64,000 nucleotides of DNA from Pseudomonas antarctica (GCF_001647715.1 NZ_CP015600.1:3658001-3722000), one strand, 5' to 3'. Counted from the first letter of the stretch, positions 26,376-34,837 are shown. The notes: generated by a model from the letters alone, not told the origin. Numbers and translations: made by a program.

Positions 26376-27407
26376 ATGAAAGCGTTTACCCGTCTCTCGA
26401 TGGCCGCTGGCCTGGCCCTGCTGCCTCACGTGGTGCTGGCGGCTGCCCCCGCGCCGATCAAGCCCAAAGTGATGCTGATCACCATGTTCGCCCCCGAGGC
26501 GCAGACCTGGATCGACCGCCTGGAACTCAAGCAGGAAGTACGCGTGCCGGGCCTGTCGGCTGAATACCCGGTGATTCGCTGCAACACCCAGGATGTATGC
26601 CTGCTGGTGACCGGCATGGGCCAGACCAACGCCGCCGCGTCGACCCTGGCCTTGGCCTTGTCGCCCAAGTTCGACCTGCGCCAGAGCTATTTCCTGATCG
26701 CCGGGATTGCCGGTATCAGCCCCAAACACGGCACAATCGGCACGGCTGCCTGGGCTCATTACCTGGTGGAATTCGGCACCCAATGGGAGCTGGACTCGCG
26801 GGATGCGCCCAAGGATTGGCCAACCGGTTACATCGGCATCAACACCAAAGGCCCCAACGAAAAACCGCCACTGGACTACAAGACCGAAGTCTTTGAGCTG
26901 AACCCCAAGCTACAAGCCAAGGCGTATGACTTGTCGCACAAGGTTGAGCTGACGGAAAGCAAGGAATCCAGCGCCTGGCGCAAACACTACCCTGCCGCAC
27001 CGGCCAACCAGCCGCCGCAAGTCACCCGCTGTGACACGCTGGCAGGCAACACCTGGTTCTCCGGCACACGCCTGAGCGAGCGCGCCGAAGTCTGGACCAA
27101 GTTGCTCACCGACAACAAAGGCGAGTACTGCACCACCCAGCAGGAAGACAACTCCACCTATGAAGCCCTGCTGCGCGCCAGCCGTGAAGGCCTGGTGGAT
27201 ATCCAGCGCCTGGCCGTGGTGCGTGCAGGTTCCGATTTCGACCGGCCGTACCCTGGCTACAGCGAAGTCGACAACCTGCTGAAATACGCCGACCAGGGTG
27301 GGTTTGTTCCGGCGCTGGAGAACCTGTACCGCACGGGCAACCCGCTGGTACAGGCGATTCTGAAGAACTGGTCAGCCTGGGAAAAAGGCGTTCCCGACGC
27401 CCAGTAG
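26376..27407 (+). CDS. Purine nucleoside permease (NUP family)
   Basis: This 343-residue protein has a signal-like N-terminus (ending VLA before AAPAPIK), then KVMLITMFAPEAQTWIDRL, VCLLVTGMGQTNAAASTLAL and SYFLIAGIAGISPKHGT, as in the NUP family and distantly in nucleoside phosphorylases. AAGGAG precedes the ATG. It follows tsx in an apparent two-gene operon, so it probably acts in the periplasm or envelope on nucleosides. Despite the family name, transport is not certain. Confidence 0.85.
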   Translation: MKAFTRLSMAAGLALLPHVVLAAAPAPIKPKVMLITMFAPEAQTWIDRLELKQEVRVPGLSAEYPVIRCNTQDVCLLVTGMGQTNAAASTLALALSPKFDLRQSYFLIAGIAGISPKHGTIGTAAWAHYLVEFGTQWELDSRDAPKDWPTGYIGINTKGPNEKPPLDYKTEVFELNPKLQAKAYDLSHKVELTESKESSAWRKHYPAAPANQPPQVTRCDTLAGNTWFSGTRLSERAEVWTKLLTDNKGEYCTTQQEDNSTYEALLRASREGLVDIQRLAVVRAGSDFDRPYPGYSEVDNLLKYADQGGFVPALENLYRTGNPLVQAILKNWSAWEKGVPDAQ

Positions 27408-27417
27408 AGATCAAACT

Positions 27418-27504
27418 GTGGGAGCGGGCTTGCCCGCGATGAGGGCCTGTCAGTCAGAGAGATGTTGACTGACACACCGCTATCGCAGGCAAGCCAGCTC
27501 CCAC
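27418..27504. repeat. REPIN with mismatched arms (copy 1)
   Basis: The left arm is GTGGGAGCGGGCTTGCCCGC and the right arm is GCAGGCAAGCCAGCTCCCAC. The arms belong to two REP subfamilies and pair with mismatches, suggesting a recombinant element. Confidence 0.88.
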
Positions 27505-27525
27505 ATTTTCTTACCGCGTTAATCG

Positions 27526-27861
27526 TTATGCCGCCGGATGGGCCACATTCAGTGCCTTATCGACCAACAGTTGCACACCCTCCAGCATTCGACAGATACC
27601 CAGCGCGACATTGCGTTGAGCCCCGTCGATTTCAAACGCCAGATGGTTGGCAATCTCACAGAGGGACGCCAAATCCTGGGACGCATTGACCAGCAAGGTT
27701 TCCGTGCCCAGATCGGCGCGCACGGTGAAGAGCCCTTCGGTGGGTTCGGGGATTGGCTTGCCGGGATTGAGGTAGTGGTTGATCGCGCGGTAGGCCACTT
27801 CGTGCAGGGTGCTGGTATCGAAGTCTTGCTGGCCTGGGGGGTTTGGGCTGTCTTTAATCAT
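27526..27861 (-). CDS. DUF6124 family protein, copy 1
   Basis: This 111-residue protein starts MIKDSPNPPG with AGGAG before the ATG at 27861. Its central part (HEVAYRAINHYLNPGKP, then ASQDLASLCEIANHLAFEIDG) matches small Pseudomonas proteins formerly called DUF3077, of unknown function. It has no signal peptide or membrane segment and is mainly helical by eye. The reading frame stays open about 90 codons upstream, but that part is leader. The protein is identical to copy 2 at 28304-28639. Confidence 0.8.
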   Translation of the reverse strand: MIKDSPNPPGQQDFDTSTLHEVAYRAINHYLNPGKPIPEPTEGLFTVRADLGTETLLVNASQDLASLCEIANHLAFEIDGAQRNVALGICRMLEGVQLLVDKALNVAHPAA

Positions 27862-28188
27862 GGTGGAACTCCTGGTAGTGGAGCTGCCATCACTCGCGGT
27901 CAAACAAAGTGGGGTGGCAGCTGAACGCGGGTTGACCGACCGGAACCAGGGATCCGGCATACCCGAAGGTATCCCGCGCACAGCTGCCGCGACACGATAC
28001 ATCAAGCGTAGAAAAAACGCCTGATATAGGTCTTGGGTGCTGTAGCGCACTGGTTTAGTCGGACGGTCAAATCCGATCGCTGAACGGTCAGCGACGGCAG
28101 TGAGGTTAGTCAGCGCCCTTCCGAGCGACAACCTGAAATCTCTGTGGGAAAGGTCCGAGCGACCAAGGTTTCTGATGCCCAGTGAAGA
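27862..28188 (-). promoter_or_regulatory. Long hairpin-rich leader of DUF6124 copy 1
   Basis: This 327-base region contains a hairpin ATACC-CGAA-GGTAT (27959-27972), another TCGCTGA-ACGG-TCAGCGA (28077-28094), and a block near 28100-28165 conserved in copy 2. Both stems survive in copy 2 although loops and flanks changed. This suggests a structured 5' untranslated region or small RNA. No Rfam family can be assigned from here. Confidence 0.45.
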
Positions 28189-28195
28189 TCAAACT

Positions 28196-28282
28196 GTGGG
28201 AGCGGGCTTGCCCGCGATGAGGGCCTGTCAGTCAGAGAGATGTTGACTGACACACCGCTATCGCAGGCAAGCCAGCTCCCAC
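28196..28282. repeat. REPIN with mismatched arms (copy 2)
   Basis: Same sequence as the element at 27418 and 778 bases from it, as part of the tandem duplication. Confidence 0.88.
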
Positions 28283-28303
28283 ATTTTCTTACCGCGTTAA
28301 TCG

Positions 28304-28639
28304 TTATGCCGCCGGATGGGCCACATTCAGTGCCTTATCGACCAACAGTTGCACACCCTCCAGCATTCGACAGATACCCAGCGCGACATTGCGTTGAGCC
28401 CCGTCGATTTCAAACGCCAGATGGTTGGCAATCTCACAGAGGGACGCCAAATCCTGGGACGCATTGACCAGCAAGGTTTCCGTGCCCAGATCGGCGCGCA
28501 CGGTGAAGAGCCCTTCGGTGGGTTCGGGGATTGGCTTGCCGGGATTGAGGTAGTGGTTGATCGCGCGGTAAGCCACTTCGTGCAGGGTGCTGGTATCGAA
28601 GTCTTGCTGGCCTGGGGGGTTTGGGCTGTCTTTAATCAT
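28304..28639 (-). CDS. DUF6124 family protein, copy 2
   Basis: This 111-residue protein is identical to copy 1. GGAG precedes the ATG at 28639. The spacer just before the ribosome site differs from copy 1 (GTCGACGG versus CTACCAGG region), so expression may differ. Two identical neighbouring copies suggest recent duplication or gene conversion. Function is unknown. Confidence 0.8.
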   Translation of the reverse strand: MIKDSPNPPGQQDFDTSTLHEVAYRAINHYLNPGKPIPEPTEGLFTVRADLGTETLLVNASQDLASLCEIANHLAFEIDGAQRNVALGICRMLEGVQLLVDKALNVAHPAA

Positions 28640-28972
28640 GGTGGAACTCCGTCGACAAGTGGAGCCGCCAACGCTCGCGGTCAAACGAGGTGAAGGTGGC
28701 AGCTGTACGCGGGTTGACCGACCGGTTGTCAACGAACCCGGCATACCCGAAGGTATCCCGCGCACAACTGCCGCGACACAATACCTCAGGCATAGAAAAA
28801 GCGCCTGAGATTGGTACAGGGCGTAGCGATTCGTTAACAAGCTCGGACGGTCAAATCCGGTCGCTGAATTGGCAGCGACGGAGGTGAGGTTAGTCAGCGC
28901 CCTTCCGAGCGACAACCTGAAATCTCTGTGGGAAAGGTCCGAGCCATGCTCGTTCCCGAAGCTTAGTGAAGA
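28640..28972 (-). promoter_or_regulatory. Hairpin-rich leader of DUF6124 copy 2
   Basis: It retains the ATACC-CGAA-GGTAT hairpin (28743-28756) and a TCGCTG...CAGCGA stem (28861-28878) whose loop is AATTGG instead of AACGGT. The sequence between the stems is substantially diverged from copy 1. Confidence 0.45.
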
Positions 28973-28979
28973 TCAAACT

Positions 28980-29066
28980 GTGGGAGCGGGCTTGCCCGCG
29001 ATGACGGCCTGTCAGTCAGAGAGATGTTGACTGACACACCGCTATCGCAGGCAGGCCAGCTCCCAC
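28980..29066. repeat. REPIN with mismatched arms (copy 3)
   Basis: Third, slightly diverged copy of the 27418 element (right arm GCAGGCAGGCCAGCTCCCAC). It terminates the tandem array. Confidence 0.88.
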
Positions 29067-29080
29067 ATTTTTTAACCGTG

Positions 29081-30040
29081 TTAAGGCAGAAAGATGATCT
29101 TGTCCGCACCGCCCTGGTTCACTTCCTCGTAACACTGCACACCATCCGCCAGCGCCACTTCGCGCAACCCAGTCGGCAGTGGCAGTAGCCCTTCATCAAA
29201 GAAGCGCCCGAATTGCTCCAGCATCACGGCGCACTGCTCGCAGTTGTAGAGCAACGAATTGATGCCCACCACCGAGCCGCCTTTGCGATACAAGGCCAAT
29301 GCCGGGAGTTGCACGTGCCCATCAACCGGCGCGGCGATGATTGCGATGCGCCCGAATGGGGCCAACCCTGCGACAGCGGCCGGCAGCCAGAAACCGGTCG
29401 TGTCGAAGATCACATCGGCGCCGCCCTTGAACACGGCGTTCACCTGCGCACCCAACGTTTCCGGCTGGCCCAGTGCGATCGCGTCAACCCCTTGCGCCTG
29501 CAACGCCGCAACCTGATCGGGTTTGCGCACCGCCGCCAACACCTGGGCACCACGAATCTTCGCCAGGGCCAGCGCCGCACTGCCTACGGCACCATTGGCA
29601 CCCATCACTAACAAACGCGTGCCCTTCGCGACACCGCTACGTTCCAGGGCATCCCAAGCGGTGGTGTAGGGCACGCCAAGGCTGGCGGCCTGAGCAAAAC
29701 TCAGGTGAGCAGGCTTGTGCGCCACGCCCTTGGCGGACACGGTGAGGTATTGCGCGTGGGAGCCGTCGGCGAAAAACCCGAGGTCACGGCCGGTGCCCCA
29801 CACGTCCTGCCCCACCAACGCTGGCGGGCCTTGCACCACAACACCGGCGAAGTCTCGCCCGGGAATACGCGGCAGCGTGGTGTAGGGAAAGCGGCCCAGC
29901 ACGTTTTTAACATCGCTGGGGTTCAGGCCCGCAGCCTTGATCTGTACCAGCACTTCATCGGCAGCCGGTACCGGGGTGGCGACGTCGACGAAACTCAGGG
30001 CGGCGAGGTCGCCAGTGGCGGAAAATTGCAGAGCTTTCAT
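29081..30040 (-). CDS. Zinc-type alcohol dehydrogenase/quinone oxidoreductase (MDR family)
   Basis: This 319-residue NADPH-dependent reductase is of the QOR type without zinc ligands. It has an N-terminal GroES-like domain (VQIKAAGLNPSDVKN, PRIPGRDFAGVV) and a nucleotide fold GANGAVGSAALALAK (about 147-161). The start MKALQF at 30040 is preferred by family resemblance; an ATG three codons upstream is possible. It lies 30 bases downstream of the XapX gene and an AraC regulator in the same direction. Confidence 0.85.
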   Translation of the reverse strand: MKALQFSATGDLAALSFVDVATPVPAADEVLVQIKAAGLNPSDVKNVLGRFPYTTLPRIPGRDFAGVVVQGPPALVGQDVWGTGRDLGFFADGSHAQYLTVSAKGVAHKPAHLSFAQAASLGVPYTTAWDALERSGVAKGTRLLVMGANGAVGSAALALAKIRGAQVLAAVRKPDQVAALQAQGVDAIALGQPETLGAQVNAVFKGGADVIFDTTGFWLPAAVAGLAPFGRIAIIAAPVDGHVQLPALALYRKGGSVVGINSLLYNCEQCAVMLEQFGRFFDEGLLPLPTGLREVALADGVQCYEEVNQGGADKIIFLP

Positions 30041-30070
30041 GGCCAACATCCATCGAAGGGAAGTGAATAA

Positions 30071-30244
30071 TCAGGACAACCAACCACTCACCAGTTGCCG
30101 CCCCACGGGCCACAGTTTCTCGCCCAGTAACATGCCCATCAGACCGACCAGAGCGATGGCAGGCGGCGCGGGCGAGCGGAAGTCCAGGGCACCGTAGATC
30201 ACGCCGACAAACAGGCCAATGGCGAGGGAAATCAGGTAATTCAT
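30071..30244 (-). CDS. XapX domain protein (DUF1427)
   Basis: This is a 57-residue membrane protein with two hydrophobic segments: MNYLISLAIGLFVGVIYGAL and a second around PPAIALVGLMGMLLGE. The pair RSPAPPAIALVGLMGMLLGE is the XapX signature. Start at 30244; a longer reading is possible but without a ribosome site. It sits between the AraC regulator and the quinone reductase, a frequent arrangement. Function unknown. Confidence 0.82.
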   Translation of the reverse strand: MNYLISLAIGLFVGVIYGALDFRSPAPPAIALVGLMGMLLGEKLWPVGRQLVSGWLS

Positions 30245-30333
30245 TTGGGCGACGCCTGGTGGGTTGATGGGCTCAGTGTAGTGAGCCAGTCGCCGAGGCA
30301 TCGGCCAAGTGCTTCAGGATTTCGGCCAACCCC

Positions 30334-31098
30334 TCAATCGATGTAGTGCGATGGCGCCACACCGAGTTCGCGCCGAAACATGTCACTGAAGCTGCTGGGC
30401 GAATAACCTAAAGACCGGGCAATGCCGCTGACCGACTGGCCCTGGATCAGCTTCGCCACCGCCGTGGCCAGTTGCACCTGACGACGCCATTCGGCAAAGC
30501 CCATGCCGAGGTTATGCTGGAACAGCCGCGCCAGCGTACGCACGCTGGCACCGGCCGTCTCGGCGTGTTGCTCAAAGGGGATCTCCAGGGAAGGCGCCGC
30601 CATCACCGCCTGGCACGCGCTGATCAGCCGGCGGTCCGCCGCCACCGGCATGGCGATGCGGATTTGCGAGCGGCGCGCACGTTGCAGTTCCAACAAGGCC
30701 AGGCCAACCACGGCGTCGTAATACGCCGAATCGCCGGTATCGCGATGATCGACCAAGGTGACGATCAGCTCGCGCAGCAGCCCACCGACTTCAATCACCT
30801 GCACCTGGCTGTCCAGCGTCGCCGCCAATGCCGGGCGCAAGTAGATATTCCGCATCTGTAAATCGGAGACTACGCGAATCCCGTGCTCCACCCCTGGCGG
30901 CAGCCACACCGCACGTTGCGGCGGGACGACCAGGGCTTCGCGCGGTGTTTCCACCCACATCACACCGCTCATGGCGTACAGCAACTGGCCCCAGTCATGG
31001 CTATGGGGCTCAACATACAACCCGCGCGGGTAGGTACGCGCCAAGGGTTGCACGGGGACGGCATGATCACTGAGGTCGGGGGGTGCGGCCAGAGCCAT
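30334..31098 (-). CDS. AraC-family regulator with cupin sensor
   Basis: This regulator has about 254 residues. The N-terminal cupin (YPRGLYVEPHSHDWGQLLYAMSG) is followed by the AraC DNA-binding domain (TAGASVRTLARLFQHNLGMGF and QSVSGIARSLGYSPSSFSDMFRRE). The ATG at 31098 lacks a clear ribosome site; a TTG 18 bases upstream (TDALFMAL) is an alternative. It heads the XapX and quinone-reductase genes, which it may control. Confidence 0.8.
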   Translation of the reverse strand: MALAAPPDLSDHAVPVQPLARTYPRGLYVEPHSHDWGQLLYAMSGVMWVETPREALVVPPQRAVWLPPGVEHGIRVVSDLQMRNIYLRPALAATLDSQVQVIEVGGLLRELIVTLVDHRDTGDSAYYDAVVGLALLELQRARRSQIRIAMPVAADRRLISACQAVMAAPSLEIPFEQHAETAGASVRTLARLFQHNLGMGFAEWRRQVQLATAVAKLIQGQSVSGIARSLGYSPSSFSDMFRRELGVAPSHYID

Positions 31099-31165
31099 GA
31101 AGAGCGCATCGGTCAAGGGTGAACGGCCATGGTAATGACCGCCACCCGATAATCCGAGCGGATTT

Positions 31166-31336
31166 TTAGCCCTTTGCCGACTTGGTGCACTCGCAACCCG
31201 TCGACGAGGCGCACGGCTCGCCATGCGCATGGTGCTCGGCGCAGCCCTGGCAGCAGTAGCCCTTACCGTCTTTCATCACCGCCTCTTTGCCCAGTACGCA
31301 TTTGCAATGTGGGCAAGCACAGGTTTTATCAGCCAT
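31166..31336 (-). CDS. Bacterial metallothionein
   Basis: This 56-residue protein has ten cysteines (6, 8, 11, 13, 28, 29, 32, 42, 48, 50) and several His near residues 35-38. It matches the Pseudomonas metallothionein layout CxCxxCxC...YCCxxCA...GEPC...CxC. It binds zinc, cadmium or copper in thiolate clusters in the cytoplasm. AAGGAG lies nine bases before the ATG. It stands alone upstream of the AraC gene, 67 bases away. Confidence 0.9.
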   Translation of the reverse strand: MADKTCACPHCKCVLGKEAVMKDGKGYCCQGCAEHHAHGEPCASSTGCECTKSAKG

Positions 31337-31425
31337 GGTCAGACTCCTTTTTCATGGTCGTCCAGGTGCGGCGAGCGCTGCACCTTAAGCAGTGACTCTC
31401 GGCAAGACGCCAAGGTTCAGCGCCG

Positions 31426-31881
31426 TTAATCGGCCTGACGGGTATTGCTGCGGTACATGAACACCAGCGCCAGGGCCAGACAGAGCATCGCCACGATGCG
31501 ACTGCCCGACAGTTCGATGGCCGGGTTACCGAGCCAGCCGAAGTTGTCGATCAGCATGCCCATGCCCAATTGCCCGACGATCACCGCCACCGTTGCCACT
31601 GCCGTGCCAACGATGGGCACCGCGCCGACCATCACCATCATGTACACGACGCCGAACAGCGCGCCGGTCAGTTGCCACTTCGGCACATCCAGCAGGCTGA
31701 CAGCCTGCGCGGGCTCGAAGAAAAAAATCAACAACGCGGTGCTGAGTGCTCCGACTGCAAAAGTCAGCAAGCTGCTACGCAACACACCCACCGTCTGGCC
31801 CAGGCGACCATTGATCGCCGCCTGCACACTCAACACCGCACCGGCGGCAATCACCAGTACCAATAACAGAATCAGATTCAT
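31426..31881 (-). CDS. DUF606 (YdcZ) DMT-type membrane protein, second of a pair
   Basis: This 151-residue protein has five hydrophobic segments and starts MNLILLLVLVIAAG; GAGGG precedes the ATG. The family is a half-size member of the drug/metabolite transporter superfamily, often encoded as two adjacent genes. The upstream partner ends four bases before this start. SVQAAINGRLGQ is typical of the family. The substrate is unknown. Confidence 0.85.
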   Translation of the reverse strand: MNLILLLVLVIAAGAVLSVQAAINGRLGQTVGVLRSSLLTFAVGALSTALLIFFFEPAQAVSLLDVPKWQLTGALFGVVYMMVMVGAVPIVGTAVATVAVIVGQLGMGMLIDNFGWLGNPAIELSGSRIVAMLCLALALVFMYRSNTRQAD

Positions 31882-31885
31882 CGCC

Positions 31886-32374
31886 TTACCCTCGTGCAAT
31901 CAGAACAAGTGCCGCCACAATCAACGCCAGGGCAATCCAGCGCTCGCCATTGACCCGCTTGCGCGCAGTACCAAACCAGCCGAAATGGTCGATCAACACA
32001 CTCTTGCCCACCTGCCCCGACAGGATCGCGATCATCGTCATGGCGATACCGATGTGCGGTGTGGCGAGTGTCAGCACCACCACGTACATCGGCCCGAGGA
32101 ACCCGCCGATCAACTGCCAGCGCGGCAAATCGGTGAGGGCCGGGCCCTTTTGCGGGCCGCTGAACAGCAGCAGCAAAAACAGGATGGCGGTGCCGACGCC
32201 AAAGATGCTCAACGTCGCCCACAAATGCCCGACCTGCACACCCAATGGGCCGAGCAAACCGGCCTCCACCGACAGGCCCATGCCCGCCAGAATCACCAAC
32301 GGCAACAACAGCAGCCGTAGAAGGTTCTTTTTCGGCCTGGCCTGCGCCACGCCCTCGATCGAACTTGCCTGCAT
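31886..32374 (-). CDS. DUF606 (YdcZ) DMT-type membrane protein, first of a pair
   Basis: This 162-residue protein has five hydrophobic segments after a short basic N-terminus. It resembles its downstream partner in pattern (for example SGQVGKSVLIDHFGWFG versus VGQLGMGMLIDNFGWLG), so the pair arose by duplication and may form a heterodimer. It is divergent from the LysR gene, which may regulate it. Confidence 0.85.
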   Translation of the reverse strand: MQASSIEGVAQARPKKNLLRLLLLPLVILAGMGLSVEAGLLGPLGVQVGHLWATLSIFGVGTAILFLLLLFSGPQKGPALTDLPRWQLIGGFLGPMYVVVLTLATPHIGIAMTMIAILSGQVGKSVLIDHFGWFGTARKRVNGERWIALALIVAALVLIARG

Positions 32375-32491
32375 AGATCACCTGCACTACTGGAAAGGAA
32401 ACATGGCGCGCATTATCCGGTGGCCGTCCTGTGCGATAAATGGGAGCATGCGGATAACACCTTTGCGCAATGCGCACAGCTCGGAGGCACG

Positions 32492-33424
32492 ATGCAGGGT
32501 TTAAATGAGTTGAGTTTCAAAGCGTTGCGTCTGTTCGTCGCCGTGCTGGACCACGGCAGCTTCTCCGAAGTAGCACGCCGCGAGAGCCTGGCGCCCTCCT
32601 CGATCTCGCGGCAGATCCAGCTGATGGAACAGGCACTCGGCCAACAATTGCTCTACCGGCATACCCGCGCGGTCAGCCCCACGGAGGCCGGGCGCCTGCT
32701 CGGGCATCACGCACGCGTGATGCTGGAACAACTGGAAGCGGCCGCCCAGGCGCTGCAGGAACAGGAAAGCGAACCCAGCGGCCTGGTGCGGATCAATGCG
32801 CCGATGGTGTTCGGCCAGCGTCACCTTTCACCCTGGTTGGGCGAGTTGTGCCGGCGCTACCCCAAGTTGCAACTGGATATCCAGCAAACCGACACCTACG
32901 TCGACCCGCTGCAAGATGGCACCGACCTGCTGTTTCGCATCGGCGTGCTCAATGACTCGGGCATGCAGGCGCGCATCTTCGCGCCCCAGCGCTTTCGTAT
33001 CGCCGCCAGCCCCGCTTACCTGGCACGCCATGGCACACCGCGCCACCCCGATGAACTGGTCAATCACCAGTGCCTGGCCTACAAAGGCATCACCGGCCAG
33101 CAACGCTGGTTCTTCCGCCGCGACCAGGGCGACTGGACGCCGTACAGCGTTAAAGGCCCCATCACCGGCAACCACGCCGATACCCTTACCCATGCGGCAG
33201 AGCAAGGCCTTGGGCTGGTGGTGTTTCCGTCCTGGTTGATTGGCGAAGGGTTGCGCGCAGGCACCTTGCAGGCGGTGCTGACGGAGTACGAGGTGGCGAC
33301 CACGCTGGAACCGCAGCAGATTGCCGCGTTGTGGCCGGGCAGTCGGCGGCTGTCACTGAAGGTACGCACGGTGATTGATTATTTTGTGGAGTGTTTTGGG
33401 ACCGTGCCCTACTGGGATCGGTGA
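32492..33424 (+). CDS. LysR-family transcriptional regulator
   Basis: This is a 310-residue regulator. The winged helix at the N-terminus reads LRLFVAVLDHGSFSEVARRESLAPSSISRQIQLME, and the effector domain follows (LVRINAPMVFGQRHLSPWLGEL...LQLDIQQTDTYVDPLQDGTDLLFRIG). The start at 32492 is chosen for CGGAGG upstream; the frame extends 24 codons further. It is divergent from the DUF606 pair across 117 bases, which contain TTATCCG and CGGATAA arms. Confidence 0.87.
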   Translation: MQGLNELSFKALRLFVAVLDHGSFSEVARRESLAPSSISRQIQLMEQALGQQLLYRHTRAVSPTEAGRLLGHHARVMLEQLEAAAQALQEQESEPSGLVRINAPMVFGQRHLSPWLGELCRRYPKLQLDIQQTDTYVDPLQDGTDLLFRIGVLNDSGMQARIFAPQRFRIAASPAYLARHGTPRHPDELVNHQCLAYKGITGQQRWFFRRDQGDWTPYSVKGPITGNHADTLTHAAEQGLGLVVFPSWLIGEGLRAGTLQAVLTEYEVATTLEPQQIAALWPGSRRLSLKVRTVIDYFVECFGTVPYWDR

Positions 33425-33517
33425 GCTCTCTCAGTTCACGGGTTGCTGCTGCGCCCCCCTGTCCTGCTCTCGAGTGGCAGCCCTGGTTTTGGTCGCCTCA
33501 AACCGCACACGTTTGGA

Positions 33518-34837
33518 TCAAAACAACCACTGCCCAATCAACCACGCATTCGCCCCACTGATCACCGCAAACAGAAACCACGCCAGTAACCGCGTGGGCA
33601 GTCGGTTTACGAACGGCCCCATGAGTTGCTTGTCGTCGGTCATGCGGATCAGTGGATAGAGCGCAAACGGCAACTGCAGGCTGAGGACCACCTGGCTCAG
33701 AATCAGCAGCTTGCCGATGGCATCGTCGCCCATCAGCCAGACCCCGAGAAACGCCGGAATCAGTGCCAGCCCACGAGTAATCAGACGGCGCTGCCAGCAC
33801 GGAATGCGCAGGTTGAGGTAACCCTCCATGATCACTTGCCCGGCGATGGTGCCGGTAAAGGTCGAACTCTGCCCCGAAGCCAGCAAGGCGATGCCGAACA
33901 GGATGCTGGCGAACGCACCGCCCACCAGCGGATCAAGCAGGTGGTAGGCGTCCTGGATTTCGACTACTTCGGTGTGACCCGTTTTGTAAAACGCAGCCGC
34001 CGCCAGCACCAGGATCGCAGCGTTTACCAGCAACGCCAGCGCCAGGGAGCCGATGGTGTCGATACGCGCCAGCTTGACCGCGTCCTGTTTGCTGGCGAGG
34101 TCTTTGCCAATCAGGCGAGTCTGCACAATGGAGGTGTGCAGGTAGAGGTTATGCGGCATCACAGTGGCGCCGAGAATACCGATGGCCAGGTACAACGGCG
34201 CCGCATCGCTGATGGCCGACAATGACGGGGTGAAGCCACTGAGTACGTCCGGCCAATACGGCTTGATCAGCACCAGTTCGATAAAGAAGCACACGCCGAT
34301 GGTCGCCACCAGGGCCAGCATGATCGCTTCAAGGCGGCGAAAGCCTCGGTTCTGCAGAGCCAGGATCAATAGCGTGTCAAAGGCGGTGATCACGATACCG
34401 GTGGTCAGCGACACACCGAGCAGCAAGTGAAATGCCAGGGCGCAGCCGAGCACTTCGGCAAGGTCGGTGGCGATGATGGAGATTTCCGCCAGCACCCACT
34501 GCGTGCGCGAGGAGCGCTTGCTATAGCGCTCGCGGCACAGTTGCGCCAAGTCTTTGCCGGTGGCGATGCCCAGGCGCGAGCACAGGCATTGCACCGCCAT
34601 TCCGGCCAGGCTGGCCAGCAGCACTACAAATAGCAGGCTGTAGCCGTAACGTGAACCGGCTTCGATGGCCGTGGCCCAGTTGCCCGGGTCCATGTAGCCA
34701 ATGGAGATCAGCAGGCCGGGGCCGGCGAACATCAGCGCCCGTTTGAAAAACGACGCCGTAGGGTCAACGACAACGGAGCCGGCCACTTCCGGCGGGCAGA
34801 ACGGGGCGGTAGCGATTTTCGGCAGGCTGAATTTCAC
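33518..34837 (-). CDS. mntH: Manganese/divalent metal transporter MntH (NRAMP)
   Basis: This 439-residue proton-coupled Mn/Fe importer of the inner membrane has about 11 spans. The metal-binding motifs are visible: DPGN (GYMDPGNWATAIEAG) in the first span and MPHN (ATVMPHNLYLHTS) in the sixth. The start is a GTG at 34837 (VKFSLPKIATAPF), which I judge from the normal family N-terminus. It lies about 40 bases downstream of the DUF726 gene. The window also encodes the Mn exporter MntP. Confidence 0.9.
   Translation of the reverse strand: MKFSLPKIATAPFCPPEVAGSVVVDPTASFFKRALMFAGPGLLISIGYMDPGNWATAIEAGSRYGYSLLFVVLLASLAGMAVQCLCSRLGIATGKDLAQLCRERYSKRSSRTQWVLAEISIIATDLAEVLGCALAFHLLLGVSLTTGIVITAFDTLLILALQNRGFRRLEAIMLALVATIGVCFFIELVLIKPYWPDVLSGFTPSLSAISDAAPLYLAIGILGATVMPHNLYLHTSIVQTRLIGKDLASKQDAVKLARIDTIGSLALALLVNAAILVLAAAAFYKTGHTEVVEIQDAYHLLDPLVGGAFASILFGIALLASGQSSTFTGTIAGQVIMEGYLNLRIPCWQRRLITRGLALIPAFLGVWLMGDDAIGKLLILSQVVLSLQLPFALYPLIRMTDDKQLMGPFVNRLPTRLLAWFLFAVISGANAWLIGQWLF

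Larger units (their letters stand above)
27411..29066. repeat. Tandem duplication: REPIN plus DUF6124 gene plus leader, with a third REPIN
   Basis: A unit of about 778 bases starting at the REPIN (27418) recurs at 28196, and a third REPIN stands at 28980. Over the REPIN and coding part the two copies differ at one base that I can see (27791 G versus 28569 A). The upstream leaders (27862-28188 and 28640-28972) differ at many positions. Hence the coding part is newer, or more strongly homogenised, than the leader. Confidence 0.9.

Noticed and set aside
27862..28131. N-terminal extension of the DUF6124 reading frame (about 90 extra codons, also in copy 2)
   Set aside because: The extension diverges quickly between copies while the downstream protein is identical, contains hairpins, and precedes a good ribosome site at the short start. 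It is better seen as a leader.
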